Source: Terrimonas pollutisoli | Lineage (GTDB): Bacteria; Bacteroidota; Bacteroidia; Chitinophagales; Chitinophagaceae | DNA: 64,000 nucleotides | Assembly: GCF_029360765.1 (NCBI RefSeq) | Contig: NZ_JARKNA010000001.1 | Span: forward strand, 1,028,041-1,092,040 | Reading direction: 5' to 3' | Shown here: one piece after another, positions 6,912 to 15,172 of the stretch | Layout: each line of letters starts with the position of its first letter | How positions within the stretch are numbered: the stretch's first letter is position 1 | Notes under the pieces: model-generated | Told to the model about the DNA's origin: nothing | Database searches by the model: none | Seen by the model: the letters and a program-made list of their open reading frames with translations, nothing else | Position numbers and translations under genes: made by a program

Positions 6912-7760
6912 TCATTTCGCATATATTTCTTGTTCCAATCCTTTCTTGTATTTCTCAATCAGGTCCAGTAAGAAGAGGACACTTTCCTCCTTAACCGTAT
7001 TTCTGTCAAATTGAATGGTTTGTTTGTTATAGTTCTCGCGATTGCCTTTTGCAGCAAGTATTTTCTCAATGTCTGGAGGCACAAAGAAACTCGCTTTTTC
7101 ATGCAAATATTTCTTAAACTCATTGACGTAAATATTAAGCCCTGCAAAGTCAAAGTCCCCAAAATGTAAATAGCCGTTGGGAATTTTTTGCAACCACCTC
7201 ACTAAATCTTTGCTCTGCGGATACCGCGAAACGAAAAGCGGTTGAATTTTATCAAAGAGTTTACTATGCTTTTGAATATGCCGGAAGTTCTCAGGATTTT
7301 CTATCCCAACGATTGTGATGTCATAACAAGGGAGGAAGTTTTCAAAATCATATATGAATGTAAAAACTCCTTCTTGTGGTTGAATAATGATTTGTTTGCT
7401 GTTTAATATGCATTCAACAGGATGATAACTGTTGACCAAAAAACCTTTAAAGGTTCTTATGCTCTTAACCTTCGAGTTTGAGGAAATATCAACAGCCTCC
7501 GAACGGCTTAGATCTGTCCGTTGCAACCCGGCAATATAGTTCTCCAGGTTGTCTATCCCGAAGTGATTTTGAAGATAAGCGATAAGCTTATTCCTGTCTG
7601 TGAGATAGACCAGCGTTTTGCTTCTTCCTTGAATTTGTTTCTTTAGAATCCCGTTTTCGATCATTGAATCAAAAATGACATGCTTCAATTTGCTGAATGG
7701 AATTTTCTCTCCAGTCTGCATCAAAATAAGCTTTTCTGCTATGGAGACGGGTAGCTTCAT
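6912..7760 (-). CDS. jetD: Wadjet subunit JetD, Toprim-type DNA-cleaving protein
   Basis: A 282-residue protein with an N-terminal winged-helix-like half and a C-terminal Toprim fold. The Toprim acidic residues are visible: Glu154 in VGIENPENF and Asp202/Asp204 in HFGDFDFAGLN. JetD is the topoisomerase VI-like nuclease that linearises plasmid DNA after the JetABC SMC motor has extruded it. It is the last gene of the operon and overlaps jetC by four bases. At 282 residues it is shorter than the roughly 380-400 of well-studied type I JetD, and the N-terminal arm seems reduced. This suggests one of the other Wadjet types. Confidence 0.85.
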   Translation of the reverse strand: MKLPVSIAEKLILMQTGEKIPFSKLKHVIFDSMIENGILKKQIQGRSKTLVYLTDRNKLIAYLQNHFGIDNLENYIAGLQRTDLSRSEAVDISSNSKVKSIRTFKGFLVNSYHPVECILNSKQIIIQPQEGVFTFIYDFENFLPCYDITIVGIENPENFRHIQKHSKLFDKIQPLFVSRYPQSKDLVRWLQKIPNGYLHFGDFDFAGLNIYVNEFKKYLHEKASFFVPPDIEKILAAKGNRENYNKQTIQFDRNTVKEESVLFLLDLIEKYKKGLEQEIYAK

Positions 7761-10700
7761 GATTCTGAATATTGTGTGAGGATTCGTTTAACTCTTGTGA
7801 TGCTTTTCTCGTCTTTGCTTAATTTATAAATGTGATCAAAAGCAAGTGCATCATTTTCTATTGGTGAGCCGCTTATCAGGCGAATGTTCCTGTCTCTGGC
7901 AAATTGCAAAATGCCTCTCACATTGTTCGGGTGAAGTTTGCCAATCTCATCCATCATGCAATGCAATTGAAAATCTTTAAACTTTTTTGATGCTCCTTCT
8001 TTGAAAACATTCAGCAGCATGATATTCAACATCGCTTTTACCAATACATCCGTTCCGTCTGAACCAACATTTGCAAGCTTTTCAACCCAACCTGAATCAT
8101 TATCATTCTCAATAATCCGGAACTTCAGTTCAAACGAATCGGAAAGCAAAATGAAATCCCGTTTCAACTCGCCTATTTTCTTTGCGAATTGCTTCAGCAA
8201 ATCAACTGCATCCTTATTTTTCTTTTCCTGATTTTCTCCCGAAAACAAGTTGGCCTGGCCTAACTCCATTACATTGTCGTCATTGTAGTTTTTGATCATG
8301 AGGAGCAACTGTACTATTTCATTTTTGCTGTCGTCAACTTTCAATTCAATTTTCTTGATTACTCCTGCAAAATTCTTTTTGTCAAAGTCGTCATTGATTT
8401 TCACGATTACTTTTTGAATCTCCCCCGAATTTGAAACCAGGCTGGTTGTTTGTGTCGCAATAGTTGAAACAATTAAGGCAAATCTTTCATTGACTTCTTT
8501 TTCTATCCTGTCAATTTTCTTTTCCTCAATAAAGTCGGATAGCATCAATGCAAAATAGAGGAATGATTTATCATCTGTCAATTGTTTTTTGAACTTGAAA
8601 ACATTATCGTCATTAAACTTTCCTAAGAAGTCGGTGGTGGTTGATCTTAAATCATCCTTTTTCGTTCTTAGTTTCTGATTTTCTAAATCATTGATCTCGT
8701 CAATTAAAATCTTTACTCGCTTGCCTGTTTCGTTTTCATCGGCTATACTGGAAAAATACTCTTGAATAGTTTTGAAGAATGAAAGCTCCTTGAAATTGCT
8801 GAAAGCTTCGTTATCTTCTTTAATTAAGTCCAAATCTTTCTGTAAGCTCCTAATCATTTCCAGAACTACTTCCAGCTCCTTGTCAATATTTTCTTTTTGT
8901 TGTTTGTATTTCTGTTCTTCTTGTTCTAGTTGCTTTTCAAATTTGTGCTTCTCGTTTTTAAACTCATCAACTCTATCAAGATAATCTCTCTTATCCTTTT
9001 TGTAATCTGAAACAGTGTCTCGGTTATCCTCTATGAATTGAAGTTCGGCGCTAATCGTTTCCAGCTTTTTATCAATCTCTGCCAATCGCTGCGTGTCTGC
9101 GCCCTTCTTTGAAAACTCTGTTTGCTTTTGAGATAGTATTTCTTCTTTCCTCTTGGAAGATGCGTCGCTTTCTATTTTTATTTCTGCTTCAATATTTATT
9201 AGAAGCTCTTTAACTCTTTGTTCTTCGTTTTTAATCTTCTTATCTCTTTCTGCTTCTTTTCCTTTGATTGATTTTGTTAAGTCGCCTTCAAATCTGGCCA
9301 CTTCATCTTTCGCTTGCAACTCTGATGTTGTAGCTTCTCCAATAGCCAACTCATATTTTTCAAGTTGAAGTTTCTTTTCGATTTCTGCCTTTTGGGAAAG
9401 TTCGTTTCGATTTACTGTTGCTTTATCTTTCTTGGTTTGGTTTTGACCAATTAAATATTCATTTTCCTTTATAGAATCTTTCCTCTCCCTGATTTTTGGC
9501 TGATATTTTCTTTTCAGATTTTCTTTATCCCTTTCAAGTTTCTGAGTGAGTTCAGAAATCCCTTTACTGATGTTTTCAATCTTTTCTTTCAGCCCATCTT
9601 TTTCTCTTTCGTAATCAGCAACGGTCTTTACAGTTTTGATAATTTCATTAAGGTCAATTTCAACTCCGTAAAAATTGCCGGTCTTGCCGATCAATTTTGG
9701 CGAGAGGGAAGTGTGGAACAGAACATTCTTTTCGTCAATCACTTTACCGATTGTGGTTTCCCAACCAGGATAGTGTTCGGTAAGCCACCCATACAATGAA
9801 CTCTTACTATTTTCAATGTAGGTTTCAATTTCAGAAATCTTGGCATTTGCTTCAGCAATTTGTCCGTCTAACTTTTCTTTCTCTCTCTCAACTGTTTTCT
9901 GCAATTCCTTTTCATCAAGTTCCCAATTTTTCTGAATAGTGTCAATTTCCCTTTTTGAATGTTCATTTTGTGAAGACAGTTCCCTCACCGCATTTCCGAA
10001 TGTTTTTATTTCTGAATCCAGCTTAGTGATTTCTTCTTCAAAGAATCTTTTGTGCTTTATTCCTTCCCTTTCAATCTCCAACTTTTTTGTGTTCCTTTTT
10101 CTCTCCTCCCAAACTTCCCTTGCGTTTTCTATTTCTTTTTGATACCCTGCTCGCAAATCAGTTATTTGCTTGTCAAAACTCTTTCTTATTTCGGTTTGAT
10201 ACCTATTGAAATCAGAATTGATTTTGTTCCTCTCAGCTTCTTGAGCATTGATAAATTCTTTCAGTTGGTTTCCCAACTGGTCAAGCATCGCTTGATACTT
10301 TTGTGCTAATTCTTTGAACTGTGTTGTAAGTAGTTCCTTTTCATCAAGCAGCCTTTTCTGTTCTCTCTCATGTGTTGCTTTCTTTTCAACTCTTTCAATG
10401 ATCTGAGCGATTTTTTTCTGCTGATATTCTTCTGTGAGCCGTTTTGTCGTTTTTAACTTGTCGTCATAGACACTTATTTCACTTAAAAGTTTTTTCTCTT
10501 TTGATTTGAATGTCTCCGTTAGTTTTGCCAGCTTAGTTTTCAAAACATCTTCATGATCTTTCTGCTTCTCTAATCGATTTGTAAGGTCCGGCTCCTCCTG
10601 TTCATTCTTGTTTACAGCCCAGGCCAACTGTTTTGCAAGCTGAATTTTTTCTCTTTCCAGATTCTTAATGACAATGTAAAGTTTGGAGATAGATTCTGCC

Positions 10701-11413
10701 TGTGCTGTTGCACTTGGCGTTTTGAATTTTCTTATGTCAGAAAGTTGTGCTTCAAATCCAGTTAAGTGGTGAGCATGTTGTTTCAAATCAATACTAAAAT
10801 CATTATCCAAAGACATGATAATTGTTTGCTTGATGAACTCAGCTTCCATTTTTGAATTGAGAAAGACATTCTGAATTGTTTTCGGGATATATTGATAATC
10901 CTTGCTTTCAAGAATTGAGTATCGCTTCAGTTCGGTTTTTTTTCCATCATGATTTCCAAAAAGGATGTCTCTGTATTCTTTATGCTCCTCAATCTTTCTC
11001 TTAGTGTAGAATACCTTATTTTGGTCAAGCCGCTCTGCAATGCCATCCCAACTGTCAGAAACATTCCCATTTTCACTTACGAAATACTTTCTGTTGTATT
11101 CTCCGTCAAAAAATCTGAAACAAACTTTGTGTTGCGACTTGTAAGAAACTACGCAAAACTTACTTTCATCACGAATCACTTCATAAATTATGTATGCATT
11201 TGAATCTTTGAAATAGTAATCAGTGTAAGATGTTTTCTGTTTCGGTATTCCTAAACCAAAGGTGTCGGCATTGTAAAAGAACAGAATAGCCCTCAGCAAT
11301 GTGCTTTTGCCCACACCTTGTGTTCCTATAAAATGAACATTGCCGTCAAGATTTATTTCAGCATAACGTATTCGTGCACTATTGATGAATATAACTTTAT
11401 TCAGGTATCTCAT
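7757..11413 (-). CDS. jetC: Wadjet subunit JetC, SMC-like ATPase
   Basis: A 1218-residue SMC/MukB-type ATPase. Walker A is GTQGVGKST at residues 30-38. Residues roughly 240-930 are long Lys/Glu/Gln-rich coiled coils broken by a hinge-like segment near 570-620 (SLYGWLTEHYPGWETTIGKV ... FYGVEIDLNEI). The C-terminal head has a signature-like VGSDGTDVLVKAMLNI and a Walker B with Asp1155/Glu1156 in HCMMDEIGKLHPNN. In Wadjet it is the loop-extruding motor that recognises circular plasmids. The gene overlaps jetB by 17 bp and jetD by 4 bp. Motifs are intact and the frame is unbroken. Confidence 0.9.
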   Translation of the reverse strand: MRYLNKVIFINSARIRYAEINLDGNVHFIGTQGVGKSTLLRAILFFYNADTFGLGIPKQKTSYTDYYFKDSNAYIIYEVIRDESKFCVVSYKSQHKVCFRFFDGEYNRKYFVSENGNVSDSWDGIAERLDQNKVFYTKRKIEEHKEYRDILFGNHDGKKTELKRYSILESKDYQYIPKTIQNVFLNSKMEAEFIKQTIIMSLDNDFSIDLKQHAHHLTGFEAQLSDIRKFKTPSATAQAESISKLYIVIKNLEREKIQLAKQLAWAVNKNEQEEPDLTNRLEKQKDHEDVLKTKLAKLTETFKSKEKKLLSEISVYDDKLKTTKRLTEEYQQKKIAQIIERVEKKATHEREQKRLLDEKELLTTQFKELAQKYQAMLDQLGNQLKEFINAQEAERNKINSDFNRYQTEIRKSFDKQITDLRAGYQKEIENAREVWEERKRNTKKLEIEREGIKHKRFFEEEITKLDSEIKTFGNAVRELSSQNEHSKREIDTIQKNWELDEKELQKTVEREKEKLDGQIAEANAKISEIETYIENSKSSLYGWLTEHYPGWETTIGKVIDEKNVLFHTSLSPKLIGKTGNFYGVEIDLNEIIKTVKTVADYEREKDGLKEKIENISKGISELTQKLERDKENLKRKYQPKIRERKDSIKENEYLIGQNQTKKDKATVNRNELSQKAEIEKKLQLEKYELAIGEATTSELQAKDEVARFEGDLTKSIKGKEAERDKKIKNEEQRVKELLINIEAEIKIESDASSKRKEEILSQKQTEFSKKGADTQRLAEIDKKLETISAELQFIEDNRDTVSDYKKDKRDYLDRVDEFKNEKHKFEKQLEQEEQKYKQQKENIDKELEVVLEMIRSLQKDLDLIKEDNEAFSNFKELSFFKTIQEYFSSIADENETGKRVKILIDEINDLENQKLRTKKDDLRSTTTDFLGKFNDDNVFKFKKQLTDDKSFLYFALMLSDFIEEKKIDRIEKEVNERFALIVSTIATQTTSLVSNSGEIQKVIVKINDDFDKKNFAGVIKKIELKVDDSKNEIVQLLLMIKNYNDDNVMELGQANLFSGENQEKKNKDAVDLLKQFAKKIGELKRDFILLSDSFELKFRIIENDNDSGWVEKLANVGSDGTDVLVKAMLNIMLLNVFKEGASKKFKDFQLHCMMDEIGKLHPNNVRGILQFARDRNIRLISGSPIENDALAFDHIYKLSKDEKSITRVKRILTQYSES

Positions 11414-11981
11414 GTTGAACTTCCTCGGGAATATTAATATTGTTTATGAGCTCCTCAAGGTATTTGAAGGATGAAAGCACCTTGTATGATTTCAGGATTT
11501 CATTTTCTATTTCTGCAAAGCCGTCTTTACAAAGCGCTTCAACTATTTTAGTTACCACTTCGGGATAAGGAGTTTTCTCATCTATTTTGAGAATACCTTT
11601 TAATCCATCTGCTTTATTTTTCAGAACTGCCTCAACACTTATTTTAACTGCAATTTCGTGAGGTGAAAAACTGTATCCCGAACCAAAAGTATTATCAAAT
11701 GCTTTGAAGAAGTCGACAATATCAATCCACTTGCAAGCGGTTTCTAATTTTCTTTCAAGGTCAGCTTTTGATTCATCCTTTCGGGAGAAGTAATAAAACT
11801 CGTCGCCCTTTTCAAGAATAAAATTGATTGAATTGAAGTAATCGTAAAGTGTTTCAAAATTTTCGCTTTCGTCAAGAATTTCAAAAAGTTTGGAGATGCG
11901 AATGTCAGAACTATTGGAACAAATGAATTGCCCCTTATTTAATAGCTCAAAAATTTCTCCTGTTTGTCTTGGAACATTCAT
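11397..11981 (-). CDS. jetB: Wadjet subunit JetB (KITE-like)
   Basis: A 194-residue acidic, mostly helical protein between jetA and jetC. Sequence alone gives little beyond winged-helix-like stretches (YDYFNSINFILEKGDEFYYF, KILKSYKVLSSFKYLEELI) that fit the MukE/KITE role of JetB in joining the kleisin to the ATPase heads. The FYYFSRKDES segment is a beta-hairpin wing-like element. Assignment rests on gene order and size: 8 bp after jetA and a 17-bp overlap with jetC, the invariant jetA-B-C-D order. Confidence 0.75.
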   Translation of the reverse strand: MNVPRQTGEIFELLNKGQFICSNSSDIRISKLFEILDESENFETLYDYFNSINFILEKGDEFYYFSRKDESKADLERKLETACKWIDIVDFFKAFDNTFGSGYSFSPHEIAVKISVEAVLKNKADGLKGILKIDEKTPYPEVVTKIVEALCKDGFAEIENEILKSYKVLSSFKYLEELINNINIPEEVQHEIPE

Positions 11982-11989
11982 GTTGACCT

Positions 11990-13186
11990 TTATTTTGGAT
12001 AAACTAAAGCGTATTCAATCTTGCCTTGTCTTTCAAATCGTTCTGATACCTCAAACTCGTTTTCAAATACTGAAATCACTTGACAGTAAATTGTAACTCT
12101 CTCAGCAAAGGAGACCTCTCTCGGAAAGCCGTATTCTAAAATGTAGTCAAACAGATGTTTACCTGATGTAACAAACCCCTTTTTGACTTCATGTAAATTG
12201 ATATGAATTTCCTTTTCTGATTCAGTTTTCAATTCATCTTCTGAAAGATTTTCTGCAAAGAGTTTTTTAGGATTTATCCCTGATTTGTACTTAGAGTTGA
12301 TTTTTTTGATTAGTTGATAAACATCATCTTTCTGCAAAGTTTCCAGGGAAAGTTTTAAAGAATATGACGGTTTGGCTTCAAAAGCAAGTAAATGGGTGTT
12401 TGACAAGACTTCAATGATATTTGTTTTATGTTTGATTTCAAACTGGTCTCTCAGGTATTTTAACTGCCTCAATTTCCCGATAAATTTGCTTTGGTATTTT
12501 ATCTGGTTTATGTATTCAATGATTTGCTTTCGGGTTTCAATCAGATTTTGTCTTGATTCGGTTAGCTCCAAAATCAAATCGGTTTTAATATGTTTCAGTT
12601 CTTCGTCAGTTGCAGTTTTGAAAAAAGTCAGTTCATCCTCATTCAGTAATTTTTCAGTCTGCACAATCATTTGCTGAATGGCTTCTAATTTCGACTTGTA
12701 ATTTTCAAGTTTGGAAAGTTTGATTTTGTAGTTCGGTTCAGTTTTGAAAGCGTTTTCAATATTTCGGTTCAAATCAACAATGTTCCTCATTGTTATTCTT
12801 CCAATTTTTCGCAATACAGATTTCACAGCCTTCAGATATCGGAATCTTTCACTGTCGCTTGATGCTTGCAGATAATAAAGCATGTACTCATCTTTTACCT
12901 GCTTGATGTTTTCATTAATGTAGGAGGTATTGATTTCTTCATTGACTTCCAGAATATTTTCAAAGAATTTTAGAAACTGGTCGTCAAGTTCAAGTAGATT
13001 TCCGTTCTGCCGGATAATGTTTTTGTTAAGTAAGAGTTTAATGACATCCTCGTTGCCCTCCATCAAGTCGAGTGCGTACTCATACTTGTATGTAAGCGAT
13101 TTCCGCTTTTCAAACATCTCAGCTAAAAGTTTGTGCCCCCGGCTAAGAGTATTTAGTAATTCTCGTATGGAATTGAAATGATTCAT
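11990..13186 (-). CDS. jetA: Wadjet subunit JetA (kleisin-like)
   Basis: A 398-residue helical protein that heads the jet operon. It has an N-terminal winged-helix-like region (LLSRGHKLLAEMFEKRKS, VIKLLLNKNIIRQNGNLLEL), a central coiled-coil segment at about 150-260 and a C-terminal wing-like part (PREVSFAERVTIYCQVISVF ... RFERQGKIEYALVYP). This matches the MukF-like kleisin role of JetA, which bridges the SMC heads. Identification depends mostly on position next to jetB, jetC and jetD. It is somewhat short for a type I JetA. The ATG at 13186 is preceded by a 330-bp region with no other gene. Confidence 0.75.
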   Translation of the reverse strand: MNHFNSIRELLNTLSRGHKLLAEMFEKRKSLTYKYEYALDLMEGNEDVIKLLLNKNIIRQNGNLLELDDQFLKFFENILEVNEEINTSYINENIKQVKDEYMLYYLQASSDSERFRYLKAVKSVLRKIGRITMRNIVDLNRNIENAFKTEPNYKIKLSKLENYKSKLEAIQQMIVQTEKLLNEDELTFFKTATDEELKHIKTDLILELTESRQNLIETRKQIIEYINQIKYQSKFIGKLRQLKYLRDQFEIKHKTNIIEVLSNTHLLAFEAKPSYSLKLSLETLQKDDVYQLIKKINSKYKSGINPKKLFAENLSEDELKTESEKEIHINLHEVKKGFVTSGKHLFDYILEYGFPREVSFAERVTIYCQVISVFENEFEVSERFERQGKIEYALVYPK

Positions 13187-13519
13187 TCGCTAGATACAGA
13201 ATTCTGAGATTGCCAGGGATTTGTAAGCGATTTTTTCCGCTATTCGTCGTTTCCCCAACCCCTTCACTAACTTATACACGTCAACTTTATTTTCACCTGG
13301 CCCGGAAATGTTCCGATGCATGTTAGTGAAATTTTAGACAATTATTTTATCTCTAAGCACACAAGCTGTGTACAAAATATTGTTTTTAATTAGAATTGTG
13401 GTACTTTCATTGAAGGTATTTATTCGGACATTTTGAAAATTACTGGCTTTTAAGTATTTGATAAACAACAAATTACAAGGATAAAACCGGCGCCGTCCGG
13501 TCCGCAGAAATGGTTGCCT
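13187..13519. other. Intergenic region upstream of jetA
   Basis: No convincing gene. An open frame of 95 codons on the minus strand (13334-13621) has no family features and runs through the integrase tail and the terminator. A 9-bp inverted repeat, TTCACTAAC at 13263-13271 and GTTAGTGAA at 13322-13330, frames about 50 bp that could hold the jet operator or promoter. No tRNA could be folded here. Confidence 0.4.
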
Positions 13520-13544
13520 AAAACCCGCTCTGGTAGCGGGTTTT
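13520..13544. terminator. Strong hairpin downstream of the integrase remnant
   Basis: A perfect 10-bp stem (AAAACCCGCT and AGCGGGTTTT) with a 5-base loop. The A-run and T-run ends make it usable as an intrinsic terminator on either strand. It lies 53 bp past the end of the minus-strand integrase remnant and before jetA's promoter region. Confidence 0.65.
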
Positions 13545-13564
13545 ACTTTTTCGGGTCTATCTGC

Positions 13565-13586
13565 GGGTCTATCATTTGATAGACCC
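13565..13586. repeat. 22-bp inverted repeat beside the integrase remnant
   Basis: Perfect 10-bp arms GGGTCTATCA and TGATAGACCC around TT, starting 10 bp beyond the integrase stop. A further GGGTCTATC lies directly upstream as a direct repeat. Symmetric sites next to a tyrosine recombinase gene are typical of core attachment sites, so this may be a remnant of one. It is not shown to be functional. Confidence 0.4.
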
Positions 13587-13596
13587 GGGTTTCCAC

Positions 13597-14181
13597 TTAT
13601 AAACCGGGCTGATTTTCCCACAGTTTTTTGATCATGCGAGCCTTTTTAATATGGTCTACTTTGATGTATTTTTTGAAGGCTTTTTCCGTATTATGGCCGC
13701 TTACCGCCATGATCAAATCACTGGGTGTGCCGGCAAGGTATTTAAAATTTTCCATGCTGACCTTCGGGAGCCGCATGTCGTATTTGTCAATCAGGATGTG
13801 CTTTGTATCTTCTCTTAAAGGAACAACAACGGGATTGCCTGTCTTGTACTGCCTTACATGAAGCATTCCATCTTGCAGATGATCTAAGTTTAATATTGAA
13901 TAATCACTAAAACGAAATCCTGTCAGGCAACCTACGATAAAAATATCCCTGTATTTAACTAACCATGGATTTTCGGATAGTTCGAGCCGGTATATTTTGG
14001 AAAGTTCTCTCCAATTCAGAAAAACGCTCTCCACATCTTCCTCCAGGCACATGAAACAAGTTAGGTCGATATAAGGAATGATTTTTTTCCGAATTCTGTC
14101 TTTGATAAAAATTTTTAATTGTTTGATAGTTTTTCCAACAGTGTTCATTCGAAGACCTTTTACAATCTTTGCCCGTGACAT
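13597..14181 (-). pseudogene. Tyrosine recombinase remnant, internally deleted
   Basis: A 194-residue open frame from a Bacteroidota site-specific integrase whose normal length is about 400. The SAM-like N-terminal domain is missing. The catalytic domain keeps the first arginine block (VGCLTGFRFSDYSILNLDHL), the lysine hairpin (VRQYKTGNPVVVPL) and the C-terminal GTPSDLIMAVSGHNTEKAFK with the tyrosine in FKKYIKVDHIKKA. Between SMENFKYLAG and TPSDLIM the segment that should carry the HxxR box is deleted, so it cannot be active. Its N-terminal part is homologous to the plus-strand fragment at 14316-14952. Confidence 0.75.
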
Positions 14182-14315
14182 GTTTGTCTTCTCAAGGAAA
14201 TATTAAAAATTAGCAAAACCTTCTTTTTACAAATTGCATCATAAAAGGATATATTGATCGAATGGATGATGAAGGAAACACAAATGAGAAAAAACAATAA
14301 ATCCAACTGGAATAG

Positions 14316-14952
14316 AAAAACCCGGAGAATTTCCAGAAACCCGCTTACGACGATGTGCAACAACTTGAAACTGGGATCACAGAAAAATTACGGAAGGCTG
14401 AAGACATGGTGACCTATGCACTAAAGCAAAAAGACACTTGTCCAATAAAGTTTTTAAAAGAGAACTTCCATTTACAAACTAATTGGAAACTTGAACAAAT
14501 GTCTGACCCAGCAAAGTGTTTGGATATTTATTGGAATATCGATGATTATGTAGAAAGCAAAAGAAGTACTGTGAAGCATTGTACTATCAACGTCATAAAT
14601 GCAATGAAAGCACACTTAAAAAGTTCCCATCACTTTTGATTCATTTGATATGAATTTTTATGAAGAATTTGTTAAGTACCTCACTTACGATATTATTCAA
14701 CTAAGAAGAAAGGAAGTTATCAAAGGGCTGAAAGTAAACCGCGTTGGCAAAACTATTAAGCACCTGAAATCTTTCCTCAAAAACAGGATGCGGAAGAAGA
14801 TTATTCCTTTTATGGATTTAGGAGTTTATAAAGTAATGGAGGAAGAAGTAGATACAGTCTATCTCACCTGGCAGGAATTATCACTGATCTATCATCTCGA
14901 TCTTTCTTCAAATACGAATCTTGAAAAATACCGGGATCTGTGTAGCTACTAA
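14316..14952 (+). pseudogene. Second tyrosine recombinase remnant, frameshifted and truncated
   Basis: Two overlapping pieces of the same integrase family. Frame one (from about 14316) encodes NFQKPAYDDVQQLETGITEK through DIYWNIDDYVESKRSTV and ends at a stop near 14638. Shifting by one base near 14625-14635 restores ITFDSFDMNFYEEFVKYL and continues in the second frame to TWQELSLIYHLDLSS before a stop at 14952, just where the catalytic domain should begin. There is no usable ATG. The second half resembles the N-terminal region of the minus-strand remnant (VGKTIKHLKSFLKNRMRKKI against VGKTIKQLKIFIKDRIRKKI), so the two are inverted relatives. Confidence 0.72.
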
Positions 14953-15172
14953 TTTCAGAAACTTTAAGTGTTTAACATCAATGTAAGCCAGTCCCGTAAA
15001 ACAGCAGAACAAGAATACATCACGTACCTGGCTTAACCGGTCAATTTTAAATCATTTGGTTGCTAAGGCTTGAAGTTCTTCTTCAGTTCTGATAAGTTAA
15101 CAATGGTGTAAATTGATACATTCATTTTTGTTAATTTTACTTAATATTTTATTGGCTTATGAAGCGGAATCT
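14953..15172. other. Intergenic region before the hybrid sensor gene
   Basis: I see no gene or clear repeat. The frame of the sensor gene is open back to a TTG at 15113, but that extension looks non-coding. Confidence 0.4.

Noticed and set aside
13470..13600. tRNA or attachment-site tRNA beside the integrase
   Set aside because: GC-rich stems are present, but no cloverleaf or T-loop consensus could be fitted; the stems are explained by the terminator and the 22-bp repeat.
13334..13621. 95-codon minus-strand frame downstream of the integrase remnant
   Set aside because: It crosses the terminator hairpin and the inverted repeat, has no family features and overlaps the integrase tail.
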